Position numbers and translations under genes: made by a program. A DNA stretch of 64,000 nt from Pseudomonas sp. SST3 (GTDB taxonomy: Bacteria > Pseudomonadota > Gammaproteobacteria > Pseudomonadales > Pseudomonadaceae), in assembly GCF_003325755.1 (NCBI RefSeq), contig NZ_QORI02000005.1, positions 186,001 through 250,000 of the forward strand, read 5' to 3'. A model generated the notes under the pieces. The model made no database searches, was not told the DNA's origin, and saw nothing but the letters and a program-made list of their open reading frames with translations. This document shows positions 18,901-28,666 of the stretch, piece after piece. How positions within the stretch are numbered: position 1 is the stretch's first letter; each line of letters opens with the position of its first letter.

Positions 18901-20118
18901 ATGGCCGACGTAAAGAAGGTAGTCCTGGCGTATTCCGGTGGCCTGGACACCTCGGTGATCCTCAAGTGGCTGCAAGACACCTATAACTGCGAAGTGGTGA
19001 CCTTCACCGCCGACCTTGGGCAGGGTGAGGAAGTCGAACCAGCGCGCGCCAAGGCCAAGGCCATGGGTGTCGAGGAGATCTATATCGACGACCTGCGCGA
19101 AGAGTTCGTTCGCGATTTCGTCTTCCCGATGTTCCGCGCCAACACCGTTTACGAAGGCGAGTACCTGCTGGGTACCTCCATTGCCCGTCCGCTCATCGCC
19201 AAGCGACTGATCGAGATCGCTAACGAGACGGGTGCCGACGCCATCTCCCATGGCGCTACCGGCAAAGGCAACGACCAGGTACGTTTCGAGCTGGGAGCCT
19301 ACGCACTCAAGCCAGGCGTCAAAGTGATTGCCCCGTGGCGCGAATGGGATCTGCTCTCTCGCGAAAAGCTGATGGACTACGCTGCCAAGCACGAAATTCC
19401 GATCGAGCGTCACGGCAAGAAGAAGTCGCCGTACTCCATGGACGCCAACCTGCTGCACATCTCCTACGAAGGCGGCGTACTGGAAGACACCTGGACCGAG
19501 CATGAAGAAGATATGTGGCGCTGGACCAAGTCGCCGGAAGCCGCACCGGACACCCCGACCTACATCGAGCTGACCTACCGCAAGGGCGACATCGTTGCCA
19601 TCGACGGCAAGGACATGACTCCCGCCGAAGTGTTGACCTACCTGAACAAGGTCGGCGGCGAGAACGGCATTGGTCGTCTGGATATCGTCGAGAACCGCTA
19701 CGTCGGCATGAAGTCGCGCGGCTGCTACGAGACGCCCGGCGGTACCATCATGCTCAAGGGCCACCGCGCCATCGAGTCGATCACCCTTGACCGGGAAGTG
19801 GCTCACCTGAAAGACGAGCTGATGCCCAAGTACGCCAGCTTGATCTACAACGGCTACTGGTGGAGCCCGGAGCGCAGCATGCTGCAGCAGATGATCGACG
19901 CCTCGCAGATCAATGTGAACGGTGTGGTGCGTCTGAAACTCTATAAGGGCAACGTCATCGTGACCGGTCGCAAGTCCGACGATTCATTGTTCGATGCCAA
20001 CATCGCTACATTCGAAGACGATGCCGGCGCCTACGATCAGGCCGACGCGGGTGGCTTCATCAAGCTCAACGCACTGCGCATGCGCATTGCCGCGAACAAG
20101 GGTCGGACTCAGTTCTAA
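18901..20118 (+). CDS. argG: Argininosuccinate synthase
   Basis: A 405-residue ATP-dependent ligase joining citrulline and aspartate in arginine synthesis. It begins [20 protein letters not shown], holding the PP-loop SGGLDTS, and contains [17 protein letters not shown] and [16 protein letters not shown], the citrulline and aspartate site motifs. The ATG at 18901 gives the standard length. It follows motY by 85 bases. Confidence 0.97.
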   Translation: MADVKKVVLAYSGGLDTSVILKWLQDTYNCEVVTFTADLGQGEEVEPARAKAKAMGVEEIYIDDLREEFVRDFVFPMFRANTVYEGEYLLGTSIARPLIAKRLIEIANETGADAISHGATGKGNDQVRFELGAYALKPGVKVIAPWREWDLLSREKLMDYAAKHEIPIERHGKKKSPYSMDANLLHISYEGGVLEDTWTEHEEDMWRWTKSPEAAPDTPTYIELTYRKGDIVAIDGKDMTPAEVLTYLNKVGGENGIGRLDIVENRYVGMKSRGCYETPGGTIMLKGHRAIESITLDREVAHLKDELMPKYASLIYNGYWWSPERSMLQQMIDASQINVNGVVRLKLYKGNVIVTGRKSDDSLFDANIATFEDDAGAYDQADAGGFIKLNALRMRIAANKGRTQF

Positions 20119-20140
20119 CGGACCGGGGCCTCGTCTCTGA

Positions 20141-20180
20141 CATAACCCCGGCCACGAGCCGGGGTTATGCTTTCTGTCTT
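20141..20180 (+). terminator. Probable terminator after argG
   Basis: A perfect 12-bp stem, CATAACCCCGGC (20141-20152) with GCCGGGGTTATG (20158-20169), followed by CTTTCTGTCTT. The T-run is interrupted, so efficiency is uncertain. Confidence 0.6.
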
Positions 20181-20205
20181 GCCGAAAAATGAGGAGAGCC
20201 AAACC

Positions 20206-20598
20206 ATGAGACTGCTGCATACCATGCTGCGAGTCGGCGATATGGACCGATCCATCGCCTTCTACACCGAAGTGCTGGGCATGACCCTGCTGCGCCGCAA
20301 GGACTACCCGGAAGGCAAGTTCACCCTGGCGTTCGTCGGCTACGGTGACGAGGCGCACAACAGCGTGCTGGAGCTGACCCACAACTGGGGCGTCGACAAG
20401 TACGATCTGGGCGACGGCTACGGCCATATCGCGCTGGAAGTCGAGGACGTCTACAAGGCCTGTGAAGACATTCGTGGTCGCGGAGGCAAGGTCACTCGCG
20501 AGCCGGGGCCAATGAAGCATGGCGCCAGCATCCTCGCGTTCATCGAGGATCCGGACGGTTACAAAGTGGAACTGCTGTCGCCCTCACGTCGGGACTGA
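20206..20598 (+). CDS. gloA: Lactoylglutathione lyase (glyoxalase I)
   Basis: A 130-residue VOC-fold enzyme that isomerises the methylglyoxal-glutathione hemithioacetal. The four metal ligands His5, Glu56, His74 and Glu122 are all present at the same positions as in the short Ni2+-type E. coli enzyme. The ATG at 20206 has GAGGAG upstream. It is a single-gene unit between two terminator-like hairpins. Confidence 0.95.
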   Translation: MRLLHTMLRVGDMDRSIAFYTEVLGMTLLRRKDYPEGKFTLAFVGYGDEAHNSVLELTHNWGVDKYDLGDGYGHIALEVEDVYKACEDIRGRGGKVTREPGPMKHGASILAFIEDPDGYKVELLSPSRRD

Positions 20599-20613
20599 AA
20601 CCCCGACCGCACA

Positions 20614-20640
20614 AAAAAGCCCCGATATCTGGGGCTTTTT
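20614..20640 (+). terminator. Intrinsic terminator after gloA
   Basis: AAAAAGCCCC (20614-20623), a seven-base loop, and GGGGCTTTTT (20631-20640). It lies between convergent genes and may work in both directions. Confidence 0.9.
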
Positions 20641-20643
20641 CAT

Positions 20644-20823
20644 TCAGAGGTCGAAGTCGAACTCGTTGAGCTGTTTCTGCAACCGGCGTTCTTCGAGCAG
20701 GTTGTCGATGATTCGGCGCTTGGTCAGGTTGGTCTTGGCCACTTCGACTGGAGCCTCTGCAGTATCGTCTTCGTCGTCTGCGACGAAGTCATCTTCAATC
20801 TGGATCTCTTCTTTTTCGGACAC
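20644..20823 (-). CDS. PA3496-family small acidic protein (59 aa)
   Basis: A 59-residue protein read from a GTG at 20823 to a TGA at 20644. GGAG lies seven bases before the GTG. The N-terminal third is very acidic (EDDFVADDEDDTAEAP); the C-terminal half is a basic and hydrophobic helix with TKRRIIDNLLEERRLQKQL and ends NEFDFDL. This matches the pseudomonad PA3496-type family found beside nth, sometimes described as a putative envelope-integrity protein. It has no signal peptide or membrane segment. Its function is unknown to me. Confidence 0.85.
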   Translation of the reverse strand: MSEKEEIQIEDDFVADDEDDTAEAPVEVAKTNLTKRRIIDNLLEERRLQKQLNEFDFDL

Positions 20824-20931
20824 TGTCTTTCTCCACGGCTAAGGCGCGCTGTTGGCGCACCTTATAGCGACAAAAGAGGAGGTCGTAAAAAAGATTTTTT
20901 CAATCAGGTGATAGGTTTTTCCCGAAGGCGA

Positions 20932-21570
20932 TCAATCGTCCGAGGTCTTGTGCTTGTACTCGCAGAGATCCTCGATCCGGCAACTGCCACATTGCGGCTT
21001 GCGCGCCTTGCAGACGTAGCGTCCATGCAGGATCAGCCAGTGATGGGCGTCTAGCAGATATTCCTTCGGGACAAACTTGATCAGCCGGCGCTCGACCTCC
21101 AGGACGTTCTTGCCGGGCGCGATATTGGTGCGGTTGGCGACGCGGAAAATGTGAGTGTCAACCGCCATGGTGAACTGGCGAAAGGCGGTGTTGAGCACCA
21201 CGTTGGCGGTCTTGCGGCCAACCCCTGGCAGCGCTTCGAGATCTTCACGGTTATCAGGCACCACGCTGCCGTGTTTCTCCATGAGAATGCGGCAGGTCTC
21301 AAGCACGTTCTTCGCCTTGCTCGGATATAGGCCGATGGTCTTGATGTAGCTGCACAGGCCGTCGTATCCGAGGGCGAAGATGGCTTCGGGCGTGTTGGCG
21401 ACAGGGTAGAGCTTGGCCGTGGCCTTGTTGACACCGACGTCCGTGGCCTGAGCCGATAGGATCACCGCAATCAGCAGTTCGAAAGGCGTGCTGTAGGCCA
21501 GCTCGGTTTTCGGCTCAGGATTGTCTTCGTGAAAGCGGCGGAAGATTTCCCGGCGTTTCTCAGTGTTCAT
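20932..21570 (-). CDS. nth: Endonuclease III
   Basis: A 212-residue DNA glycosylase/AP lyase for oxidised pyrimidines in base excision repair. The helix-hairpin-helix LPGVGRKTANVVL carries the catalytic Lys, and the catalytic Asp is in MAVDTHIFRV. The C-terminal [4Fe-4S] ligands read C-x6-C-x2-C-x5-C (VCKARKPQCGSCRIEDLC). The ATG at 21570 gives the family start MNTEKRREIFRRF; longer starts overlap the intergenic region after rnfE. It is the last gene of the rnf cluster, as in most gammaproteobacteria. Confidence 0.96.
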   Translation of the reverse strand: MNTEKRREIFRRFHEDNPEPKTELAYSTPFELLIAVILSAQATDVGVNKATAKLYPVANTPEAIFALGYDGLCSYIKTIGLYPSKAKNVLETCRILMEKHGSVVPDNREDLEALPGVGRKTANVVLNTAFRQFTMAVDTHIFRVANRTNIAPGKNVLEVERRLIKFVPKEYLLDAHHWLILHGRYVCKARKPQCGSCRIEDLCEYKHKTSDD

Positions 21571-21637
21571 ACGAGCAGTCCCGAACTTCGAGTTACGAGC
21601 CTCGAGCTTGTCGATTTGAGAAATAACGATCGCAACT

Positions 21638-22351
21638 TCACTCGATGACCCCGGTGACGCGGACACGACGGCTCTGCACCGGCTCGATGGGCTGCCTGGT
21701 CTTGGCGCGTTCGGCCAGTTGCTGGTCGATGCGGTTCTTCAGCGCGATCAACAGGCCGAGCACGATGAACGCACCGGGCGGCAGGATCGCCAGCAGGAAC
21801 CCCTTGTAATCGCTGAACAATGTGATCTGCCAATCGGTAGCGATCGGGCCGAACAGCAGATGCATGTTGGCGAACAGCGCACCCGTTCCGAACAGTTCGC
21901 GCAAGCCGCCCAATATCACCAGCACCAGCGCGAAACCCAAGCCCATGACCAGGCCATCAAAGGCGGCGATCAACGGGTTGTGTTTGGCCGCAAAGCCATC
22001 GGCGCGGCCAAGAATCACACAGTTGGTGGTGATCAGCGGGATGAAGATCCCGAGTATCTGATACAGCTCATAAGTGTAGGCCTGCATCAGCAGTTCGATG
22101 CAGGTGGTCAGGGCGGCGATGATCATCACGAACGCTGGCAGGCGCACGGCCGTATTGACCACGCCGCGCACCAGGGACACGCCAATGTTCGAACAGATCA
22201 ACACGAGCGCCGTGGCAAGTGCCAGCCCTAGGGCGTTGACGGTCGAGTTGCTCACCCCGAGTAGCGGGCAGAGCCCTAACAACTGGACCAGCGCTGGATT
22301 GTTCTTCCAAAAGCCGTTGACGCTCAGTTCGCGATAGCTGGGGTTGCTCAT
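21638..22351 (-). CDS. rnfE: Rnf/Rsx electron transport complex subunit E
   Basis: A 237-residue polytopic inner-membrane protein of the RnfA/RnfE (NqrD/E) family with about six hydrophobic segments. Signature stretches are [19 protein letters not shown] and [18 protein letters not shown]. With RnfA it forms the membrane core of a complex moving electrons between NADH and ferredoxin coupled to ion flow. Its start overlaps the end of rnfG by four bases (22348-22351). It has a hydrophilic C-terminal tail of about 30 residues. Confidence 0.95.
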   Translation of the reverse strand: MSNPSYRELSVNGFWKNNPALVQLLGLCPLLGVSNSTVNALGLALATALVLICSNIGVSLVRGVVNTAVRLPAFVMIIAALTTCIELLMQAYTYELYQILGIFIPLITTNCVILGRADGFAAKHNPLIAAFDGLVMGLGFALVLVILGGLRELFGTGALFANMHLLFGPIATDWQITLFSDYKGFLLAILPPGAFIVLGLLIALKNRIDQQLAERAKTRQPIEPVQSRRVRVTGVIE

Positions 22352-23118
22352 GGTGTCTGGCCTTTCTGCTCGGGCTGCGGTTCGTCGACCTGCAGCTCGT
22401 CACGGGTGGCGGCAGCGCCGGCCCGTGAATGGGTGGTCACTTCGGCGGGTTCTGTCATGCTCTCCAGAGCTTGCTCCGGTGCTATCGGGCTGCCGCTGGC
22501 ATTGAGCAGTTCGGCCTTGTGCGCATCGAAATACTGCAGCACCCGATGCACCGCGCCGACCACGGCGCGTGGCGTGATGGTCGCGCCGGCAAACTGGTCG
22601 AACTCACCGCGATCCTTCTTCACGGCCCAGCCGGATTCTTCAGGATCGGTCAGCGAGCGGTTCTCGAAGCTGCGTATCCACTGGCTCTTGGCCAATTCGA
22701 TTTTATCGCCTAGGCCAGGCGTCTCTCGATGACTGACCACCCGGACGCCGGCGACCCGCCCATCCGCCCGCACGCCGACGAGCAGCTGTATCGCTCCACT
22801 GTACCCGTCTGGCGCGATGGCCTGGAGGATGACCGCGCTGGGCTGACCGTCCTTCTTGGCGATATACGCCGCGAGTGGCTGGCGGGTTCCGAGCAGCGGG
22901 TCGTGTACGTCGATGCTGTTATCGAGCAACTGGTTGTCGTAGCTGTCACGGGGCAGAATTTCGTTCAGCGCGCGCAGTTGCGCGGCGCGCTCGGATGCCT
23001 GGATGCGCTCGGCGGTGAATTGCTGCAGCAGGGTCACGGCCCCGACAGTCACTACAGCAAACAGGCCCAGCACCAGGCTGTTCTTGAACATCGAGCGGCT
23101 GAGTTCAGGAAGGATCAT
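22348..23118 (-). CDS. rnfG: Rnf/Rsx complex subunit G (covalent FMN subunit)
   Basis: A 256-residue protein with one N-terminal membrane helix (about residues 11-32) and a periplasmic FMN-binding domain. The flavinylation site is in [12 protein letters not shown], with Thr180 the likely acceptor of phosphodiester-linked FMN. The motif [12 protein letters not shown] is also typical. I chose the ATG at 23118, one base after the rnfD stop. The C-terminus carries about 50 extra residues rich in Glu, Ala and Gln ([20 protein letters not shown]) beyond the usual E. coli length. Confidence 0.94.
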   Translation of the reverse strand: MILPELSRSMFKNSLVLGLFAVVTVGAVTLLQQFTAERIQASERAAQLRALNEILPRDSYDNQLLDNSIDVHDPLLGTRQPLAAYIAKKDGQPSAVILQAIAPDGYSGAIQLLVGVRADGRVAGVRVVSHRETPGLGDKIELAKSQWIRSFENRSLTDPEESGWAVKKDRGEFDQFAGATITPRAVVGAVHRVLQYFDAHKAELLNASGSPIAPEQALESMTEPAEVTTHSRAGAAATRDELQVDEPQPEQKGQTP

Positions 23119-23119
23119 G

Positions 23120-24148
23120 TCATTCGCCCAGCTTGAAGCCGCGCTCGGCCTTGCGGTGGCCATAGGTGCGCGGACGGGTGTAGTAATCGATGGTGGGAGC
23201 CGACAGGTTCATCAGCAACACGGCGAACGCCACGGCGTCTGGATAACCGCCCCAGGCGCGAATGACATAAACCAGGATGCCAACGCCGGCACCGAAGATC
23301 AGGCGACCCTGGTTGCTGGTGGCACTGCTCACCGGGTCCGTGACGATGAAGAAGGCGCCAAGCATCGTCGCGCCGCTGAGCAGATGGAACAGCGGCGAAC
23401 CGTGGCTATCCGATCCTGAGCCGTTCCAGAAGAGCAGGCTCATCAGCGTGAGCGTGGCGAGCATGCCGACAGGCGCATGCCAGCTGAACAGGCGTTTGTG
23501 CAGGAGAAACAGGCCGCCAGCGAGGAATGCGAGATTGACTACTTCCGAACCGATGCCACCGAAGTGCCCAAAGGCTGGGTTGGCCCAGAGTTCGTCAATG
23601 GTCAGGCTCTTGTTGACCTTGAGGACGTCGAGTGCCGTAGCTTGCGTCCAGCCGTCAGGCAGCGAGGCGATGCCGAGGATGTGTTGCAAGCCGGCGCTGA
23701 TGCCAACGCTGTGCGGAACCGGCCACGTGGTCATCTCCACAGGGAAGGAAACCAACACCACCACGTAGCCGATCATCGCTGGGTTGAAGGGGTTCTGCCC
23801 GAGGCCGCCATAGAGCTGCTTGCCAAAAATGATGGCGCTGCCGGTGGCGATCAGAGTCAGCCACCAGGGCGAGTACGGCGGCAGCGCGAGTGCCAGCAGC
23901 ACGGCGGTGACCAGCGCACTGCCGTCGCGCAGGAAGAACTGCACCGGGCGTTGCCGTAGCTTGAGGATCAGCGCCTCGCAGCCCAGTGCGACGGTACAGG
24001 CCCAGGCCATGTTGATCAGCGTGCCGGCGCCATACAGCCAGGTCAAAGCGATCACGCCAGGCAGTGTTGCCGCCAGCACCAGCAACATGACCCGCTGAGT
24101 GCGGTTGTTGCCTTTGGTATGCGGTGAGGTAACGCGGGGCAGGGCCAT
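23120..24148 (-). CDS. rnfD: Rnf/Rsx complex subunit D
   Basis: A 342-residue polytopic membrane subunit (NqrB/RnfD family). Landmarks are [21 protein letters not shown] and [14 protein letters not shown]. In the latter, Thr171 aligns with the flavinylation motif of the family. About ten hydrophobic stretches are evident. It lies between rnfC (55-base gap) and rnfG (one-base gap) and is probably co-transcribed with both. Confidence 0.95.
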   Translation of the reverse strand: MALPRVTSPHTKGNNRTQRVMLLVLAATLPGVIALTWLYGAGTLINMAWACTVALGCEALILKLRQRPVQFFLRDGSALVTAVLLALALPPYSPWWLTLIATGSAIIFGKQLYGGLGQNPFNPAMIGYVVVLVSFPVEMTTWPVPHSVGISAGLQHILGIASLPDGWTQATALDVLKVNKSLTIDELWANPAFGHFGGIGSEVVNLAFLAGGLFLLHKRLFSWHAPVGMLATLTLMSLLFWNGSGSDSHGSPLFHLLSGATMLGAFFIVTDPVSSATSNQGRLIFGAGVGILVYVIRAWGGYPDAVAFAVLLMNLSAPTIDYYTRPRTYGHRKAERGFKLGE

Positions 24149-24203
24149 TGGCTCTCCGGTCGAATGCTGATGTGGGCGGGCTGTTGACGAACCGCCCAGA
24201 TGG

Positions 24204-26723
24204 TTACGCCTGCGGCGTGCCCGCTCCTAAAGAATCGGTATGTTGTTGCAACTTGCGCTCGGCTTCACTCAGGCGGGCCCGGGCGGCTTCGAGCGCGCTG
24301 GCTTCGCTGGCCTCATCGCGCTCAAGCTTGCGAAGTTCGGCGCGGGCGAAGGCTAGGTCGGTCTTCAACGCGCGGGTCAGCTCGTCCACTGGACGTTTCT
24401 CGCTACGAATCAGTTCCGGCGGGGGCTTTCCGGAGTTCGCTTCGGCATCATGCAGCGCCTGTTCCGCGCTGGCCAGGCCATCCCGAAGCCTGCTCAGCTC
24501 GGCATCGTCTGCCGGGGCTTTCTCGGCTTTCTTCAGTTCGGCTCGCTTCATCGCCAGCTCGATCTTTGCCTTCTTCAGCGCGTCGTCAACGGAAGGCCTG
24601 GCTGGCGCAGTCGCGGGCACGCTGATCTGTGCATTTGCCAAAGTCTGCTCGGCTGTGGCGAGTTGCGCTTGCAGGCGGGTCAGCTCGGTCTGCTGCTCGA
24701 CGTCGAGGTTTTCGAGCTTCTCCAGCTTGCGCACCTGGGCGCGAAGCATGGCGGCGTCGATCTTGGCTTTCTTCAGCACCTCGTCGTCAGCAGCGTGTTG
24801 CTTGGTTGGGCCGGCCGCGGGCGCGCTGGTTTGTGCCTCTGCCAGGATCTGTTCGGCTGTGGCGAGTTGCGCTTGAAGGCGGGTTAGCTCGGTCTGCTGC
24901 TCGGCGTCGAGGTTTTCGAGTTTCTCCAGCTTGCGCACCTGGGCGCGAAGCATGGCGGCCTCGATCTTGGCCTTCTTCAGCGCCTCGTCGTTCGCGGGAG
25001 TGCGCGCGGCTTGCACTGGGGGCGTGGCCGCAATGGCCTCACTCAGTGCTTTCTGCGCCATGCTGGCGGCCTCGCGCAGTTCGGTCACCTGGGATTCGAG
25101 CTCCGGTGTGGCGTGAGCGGCGAGCTGTTTCTCGGCCTTTTTCAGTGCGACCTGGGCCATGCTCGCTTCGATCTTGAGCTTCTTCTGCTCGTCCGACATT
25201 CCGGTTTTGTTGGCTTGAACGCGAGCAAGCGGGTCATCCTGACTGGCCGTGGAGCTGGTTTCGGCCTGAGCCGCTTTGGCGCGGGCGGCGCGTTCGGCAC
25301 GGGCCTTGCGATCGGCTTCCTTCTGCTCCTCGGCGCGCCGCAGGCGCTCCTGGCGCAGCTCGAATCGTTGCTTGGAATGTTCGGCCTTCTGCTGTTTCTG
25401 CTCCAGCGAGCGGATTTCGCCCTTGGCGGCGCGGTAGTACTGCACCAGCGGAATGCTCGATGGGCAGACATAGGCGCAGGCGCCGCATTCAATGCAATCG
25501 AACAGGTTGTAGGCCTTGAGCTGTTCATGCTCCTGGCCCAACGCGAAGAAGTGCAGCTGTTGCGGTAACAGGCTGGCCGGACAGGCCTCAGCGCACTCGC
25601 CGCAGCGAATACACGGCAGGGCCGGTGGAGGCGGCGGTAGCTCCGACAAGGTGCTCGCGAGCAGGCAGTTGGTGGTCTTCACCAGCGGCACACCCATCGA
25701 CGGCAGCGTGAAGCCCATCATCGGCCCGCCCATGATTAGCCGATTGAGTTTGCTGCTGTCGAGCCCCGCAAAGGCGAGCAATTCGGTCACTGGTGTTCCG
25801 ATCAGCGCTTCGACGTTCATCGGGCGAGCCAGGGCTTCGCCGGTAAGGGTGGTGATGCGTGAAATAAGGGGTTTGCCGAGCAGCACCGCGTCATGAATGG
25901 CCACGCAAGTGCCGACGTTCTGGCAGAGCATGCCGATGTCGGCAGGCAGGCCCCCACTGGGGACTTCTTCGCCGGTCAGGATCTGAATCAGCTGTTTTTC
26001 GCCACCCGATGGATATTTGGTCGGGAACACCTTGAGCAAAAAATCGCGATCGCCGATCGCCGTGCGCACGGCTTCGATGGCCTCGGGCTTGTTGTCTTCG
26101 ATGCCGAGCAGGACCTGCTCCGGCTGGATCAGATGCGCCAGTATCTCGATCCCGGCGACGAGCTCTGTGGCTTTCTCGCGCATCAACAAATCATCGGCGG
26201 TGATATAGGGTTCGCATTCGGTGCCGTTGATGATCAGCGCGCGGATCTTACGAGTGGGCGGGGCTGTCAGCTTGACGGCAGCAGGGAAACCGGCACCGCC
26301 GAGGCCACTGATCCCGGCCTGACGGATCAGCTCAAGCAGCTCGGCTGGCTGCTGGGCCCGGTAATCCGTTTGTGGCTGCAACTCGATCCATTCGTCTTGC
26401 CCATCACTGTCGATGACGATTGCCGCGCTGAGCATGCCCGAAACGTGAGGGTAGGGCTGGGGCCCGATGAAACTCACGGTTCCCGAGGTGGGCGCGTGTA
26501 CCGGTGCGCTGACGAAGCCAGTGGCATCTGCGATCTTCTGCCCCTTTAGCACACGCTCGCCGAGGGTGACGCAGGGTTCGGCAGGTGCACCGAGATGCTG
26601 GGCGAGAGGTACTACCAGGCGAGCGGGCAGTGGCGGCTGCTGGATCGGTGTGCGGTTGGAAAGCTCCTTGCGCTCCGGCGGATGAATGCCGCCGTGGATA
26701 TCCCACACGTTCAATGAGCTCAT
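24204..26723 (-). CDS. rnfC: Rnf/Rsx complex subunit C with expanded coiled-coil tail
   Basis: An 839-residue peripheral subunit, larger than the usual RnfC. The NADH/FMN-binding region includes [16 protein letters not shown]. Two [4Fe-4S] motifs follow: [12 protein letters not shown] at 371-382 and [12 protein letters not shown] at 410-421. From about residue 440 to the end the chain is highly charged, Ala-, Lys-, Glu- and Gln-rich and predicted coiled coil. It includes two nearly identical 68-residue units beginning near residues 560-576 and 628-644, plus degenerate copies. The core catalyses electron transfer between NADH and the iron-sulfur subunit RnfB. The tail is variable in gammaproteobacteria and its job is unknown. 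The start overlaps the rnfB stop (ATGA). Confidence 0.94.
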   Translation of the reverse strand: MSSLNVWDIHGGIHPPERKELSNRTPIQQPPLPARLVVPLAQHLGAPAEPCVTLGERVLKGQKIADATGFVSAPVHAPTSGTVSFIGPQPYPHVSGMLSAAIVIDSDGQDEWIELQPQTDYRAQQPAELLELIRQAGISGLGGAGFPAAVKLTAPPTRKIRALIINGTECEPYITADDLLMREKATELVAGIEILAHLIQPEQVLLGIEDNKPEAIEAVRTAIGDRDFLLKVFPTKYPSGGEKQLIQILTGEEVPSGGLPADIGMLCQNVGTCVAIHDAVLLGKPLISRITTLTGEALARPMNVEALIGTPVTELLAFAGLDSSKLNRLIMGGPMMGFTLPSMGVPLVKTTNCLLASTLSELPPPPPALPCIRCGECAEACPASLLPQQLHFFALGQEHEQLKAYNLFDCIECGACAYVCPSSIPLVQYYRAAKGEIRSLEQKQQKAEHSKQRFELRQERLRRAEEQKEADRKARAERAARAKAAQAETSSTASQDDPLARVQANKTGMSDEQKKLKIEASMAQVALKKAEKQLAAHATPELESQVTELREAASMAQKALSEAIAATPPVQAARTPANDEALKKAKIEAAMLRAQVRKLEKLENLDAEQQTELTRLQAQLATAEQILAEAQTSAPAAGPTKQHAADDEVLKKAKIDAAMLRAQVRKLEKLENLDVEQQTELTRLQAQLATAEQTLANAQISVPATAPARPSVDDALKKAKIELAMKRAELKKAEKAPADDAELSRLRDGLASAEQALHDAEANSGKPPPELIRSEKRPVDELTRALKTDLAFARAELRKLERDEASEASALEAARARLSEAERKLQQHTDSLGAGTPQA
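24645..24997. repeat. Tandem 204-bp repeat inside rnfC
   Basis: About 149 bases starting at 24645 recur at 24849 with only scattered substitutions, so the period is 204 bp (68 codons). In coding order the units carry LKKAKI(E/D)[10 protein letters not shown], then LEKLENLD and [17 protein letters not shown]. The differing spacers are rich in Ala, Pro and Ser. Looser copies with KKAKIE flank them on both sides. Confidence 0.85.
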
Positions 26724-27295
26724 GCGGCCTGCCCCCGGTCACTGGCGATCAGTTGGCCTGGCATCAGCGGCTGGTCCCACTTCCAGCTCTGCAGGTTGCC
26801 GCCGACTTCGATCATGTCGATGCAATCTACCGGGCAAGGCTCCACGCAGAGGTCGCAGCCCGTGCACTCGGAGACAATGACCGTATGCATTTGCTTGGCG
26901 GCGCCGACGATGGCGTCCACCGGGCAGGCCTGGATGCACTTGGTGCAGCCGATGCACTCGGCTTCGCGGATGTAGGCGACGCGGGGTGGCACTTCACCTT
27001 CGACGGCGTCCAGCGGTTCGGGCTCGACATCGAGCAGATCGGCAAGGGCCTGGATTGTCGACTCACCGCCCGGTGGGCATTTATTAATCTTGTCGCCGCC
27101 GGCGATCGCTTCTGCGTAGGGCTTGCAGCCTGGATAGCCGCACTGGCCGCATTGAGTCTGTGGCAGCAGCGCGTTGATCTGCTCGGCGATCGGATCGCCC
27201 TCGACGCGAAAGCGCACCGCGGCAAAGCCGAGGATCGCCCCGCACACCAGGCATAGCGCCAAGAGCGCGAGCACGGCAATCACGACCAGACTCAT
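26720..27295 (-). CDS. rnfB: Rnf/Rsx complex iron-sulfur subunit B
   Basis: A 191-residue protein anchored by one N-terminal helix (residues 2-27). An NqrF/CorA-like 4Fe-4S domain has ligands Cys49, Cys52, Cys57 and Cys74 ([10 protein letters not shown] and KCPPGG). Two ferredoxin-type clusters follow, [12 protein letters not shown] and [12 protein letters not shown]. It passes electrons between RnfC and ferredoxin. The gene overlaps both neighbours by four bases. Confidence 0.96.
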   Translation of the reverse strand: MSLVVIAVLALLALCLVCGAILGFAAVRFRVEGDPIAEQINALLPQTQCGQCGYPGCKPYAEAIAGGDKINKCPPGGESTIQALADLLDVEPEPLDAVEGEVPPRVAYIREAECIGCTKCIQACPVDAIVGAAKQMHTVIVSECTGCDLCVEPCPVDCIDMIEVGGNLQSWKWDQPLMPGQLIASDRGQAA

Positions 27296-27876
27296 AGCTT
27301 GATCAATCCACTGAAGCCCATGAATGCCAGCGACATCAACCCGGCCGTGACCATGCCGATGGCGGCGCCCTGGAAAGACTTAGGAACATCGGCGATGGCT
27401 ATGCGTTCACGCATGGCGGCGAACAGCACCAGTACCAGCGAAAAGCCCAAGCCCGCCGCGAAGCCGTTCGCCGTGGCGGTAATGAAAGTGAACTCGGATT
27501 TGTTGGCATTCAACAGCGCGACGCCGAGCACAATGCAATTGGTGGTGATCAGCGGCAGGAAGATCCCTAGCACGCGGTAGAGCAGGGGACTGGTCTTGTT
27601 CACCACCATCTCCGTGAACTGAACCACCACGGCGATCACCAGGATGAAACTGATGGTGCGTAGAAACTCGAGGTCCAGCGGTTTCAACACGTACTGTTGC
27701 ACGATGTAGCTGCACATCGCCGCCAGGGTCAGAACGAAGGTCGTGGCCAGGGAAAGGCCGATGGCGGTTTCGATTTTCTTCGAAACGCCCATGAACGGGC
27801 ACAGACCGAGAAACTGCACCAGCACGAAATTGTTGACCAGGATGGCGCTAACCATGATCAGGGCGAGTTCGGTCAT
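27292..27876 (-). CDS. rnfA: Rnf/Rsx complex subunit A
   Basis: A 194-residue membrane protein with six hydrophobic segments. It starts [20 protein letters not shown] and contains [14 protein letters not shown] and [14 protein letters not shown], the conserved RnfA/NqrE motifs. It is the first gene of rnfABCDGE-nth. Its presence as a complete housekeeping-type cluster next to nth suggests the Rsx role (for example keeping SoxR reduced), not necessarily nitrogen fixation; this is inference. Confidence 0.96.
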   Translation of the reverse strand: MTELALIMVSAILVNNFVLVQFLGLCPFMGVSKKIETAIGLSLATTFVLTLAAMCSYIVQQYVLKPLDLEFLRTISFILVIAVVVQFTEMVVNKTSPLLYRVLGIFLPLITTNCIVLGVALLNANKSEFTFITATANGFAAGLGFSLVLVLFAAMRERIAIADVPKSFQGAAIGMVTAGLMSLAFMGFSGLIKL

Positions 27877-28101
27877 CGCGGGGTTCCTGTGGCGCTCTGC
27901 ATGAGCCGAGGCTAAAAGGCCGCTATTATCGGGAAGCGACGGCGGCCATACAAGGCCGCGACGGTTCGCGGCGGCTTATGCGTCGGATGGTGACATATAT
28001 GGAAATGCACCGGACGTCCGATCAGATGCCGGTACGCCATTCGCTGTGGTCTGATGGGAGAGGCCGCAGCTTTCAGGCAGAGCGGCTGCTGGAGGTATCC
28101 A

Positions 28102-28548
28102 ATGAAGATTCGAATAGTGATCCTGTTGCTAGGTCTGGGGTTCGGGACCCAGGCAGGCGCTGACTCGCGCGGTGGTGTGTGGTTCTACCAGCCGGATGGC
28201 GGCAGCTATCGCGTCGACAGCCGCTCGTACCAGTACGACCCGCGCAGTCCTTATCCGCAGCACCGGCAGTATCCGCAAAATCTGCCACCGCGCTATCAGG
28301 GGCAGCTGCCACCGCAATATTACGATCGGCACCGTGGGTCAGATCGGCAGCGCTGGAGCCATGAACGTCGTGGGGAAATCGGGCAGCTGCAGCGTTGGGA
28401 CAATGGGCGTAAATCGAGGGTTGACCGCCCGCAGCGCTGGCGTCGCGATCACCCTAAAAGCTTCGGCCGCCCGCCACTGCTTCGCGACGGGCGTGATTAC
28501 CGAATGCATCAGCGCCGTGATTTCGGCGGTCGGCATCATCATCGTTGA
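28102..28548 (+). CDS. Secreted Arg/Tyr/Gln-rich hypothetical protein
   Basis: A 148-residue protein with a clear signal peptide (MKIRIVILLLGLGFGTQAGA, cleavage about residue 20). The mature part is of low complexity and rich in Arg, Gln, Tyr, Pro, Asp and His, with repeats such as QYPQ, YQYDPRSPYPQ and RWRRDHP, ending HHHR. The mature chain is strongly basic, with no cysteine and no membrane segment. GGAGG precedes the ATG by 8 bases. I do not recognise a domain. Exported basic low-complexity proteins can bind nucleic acid, metal or cell wall, but no function is assigned. The gene is alone between rnfA (divergent) and an enoyl-CoA hydratase gene (convergent). Confidence 0.75.
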   Translation: MKIRIVILLLGLGFGTQAGADSRGGVWFYQPDGGSYRVDSRSYQYDPRSPYPQHRQYPQNLPPRYQGQLPPQYYDRHRGSDRQRWSHERRGEIGQLQRWDNGRKSRVDRPQRWRRDHPKSFGRPPLLRDGRDYRMHQRRDFGGRHHHR

Positions 28549-28601
28549 AACGCTAGTCCGGCAGTGTCAGCCTGTTCAGACATGACCGCTCACGTGACGG
28601 C

Positions 28602-28625
28602 AGCCAGGTCCGTCAGGGCCTGGCT
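28602..28625. other. Hairpin between convergent genes
   Basis: AGCCAGG (28602-28608) pairs with CCTGGCT (28619-28625) in the gap between convergent genes. There is no T-run, so a terminator function is doubtful. Confidence 0.35.
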
Positions 28626-28666
28626 ACTCTGGTTGGTCGCGTCATCTGCCTGTTGAGCAATCGAGA

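Noticed and set aside
24645..24997. CRISPR-like or satellite repeat
   Set aside because: The repeat is in frame within rnfC with a 204-bp period and encodes a coiled coil.
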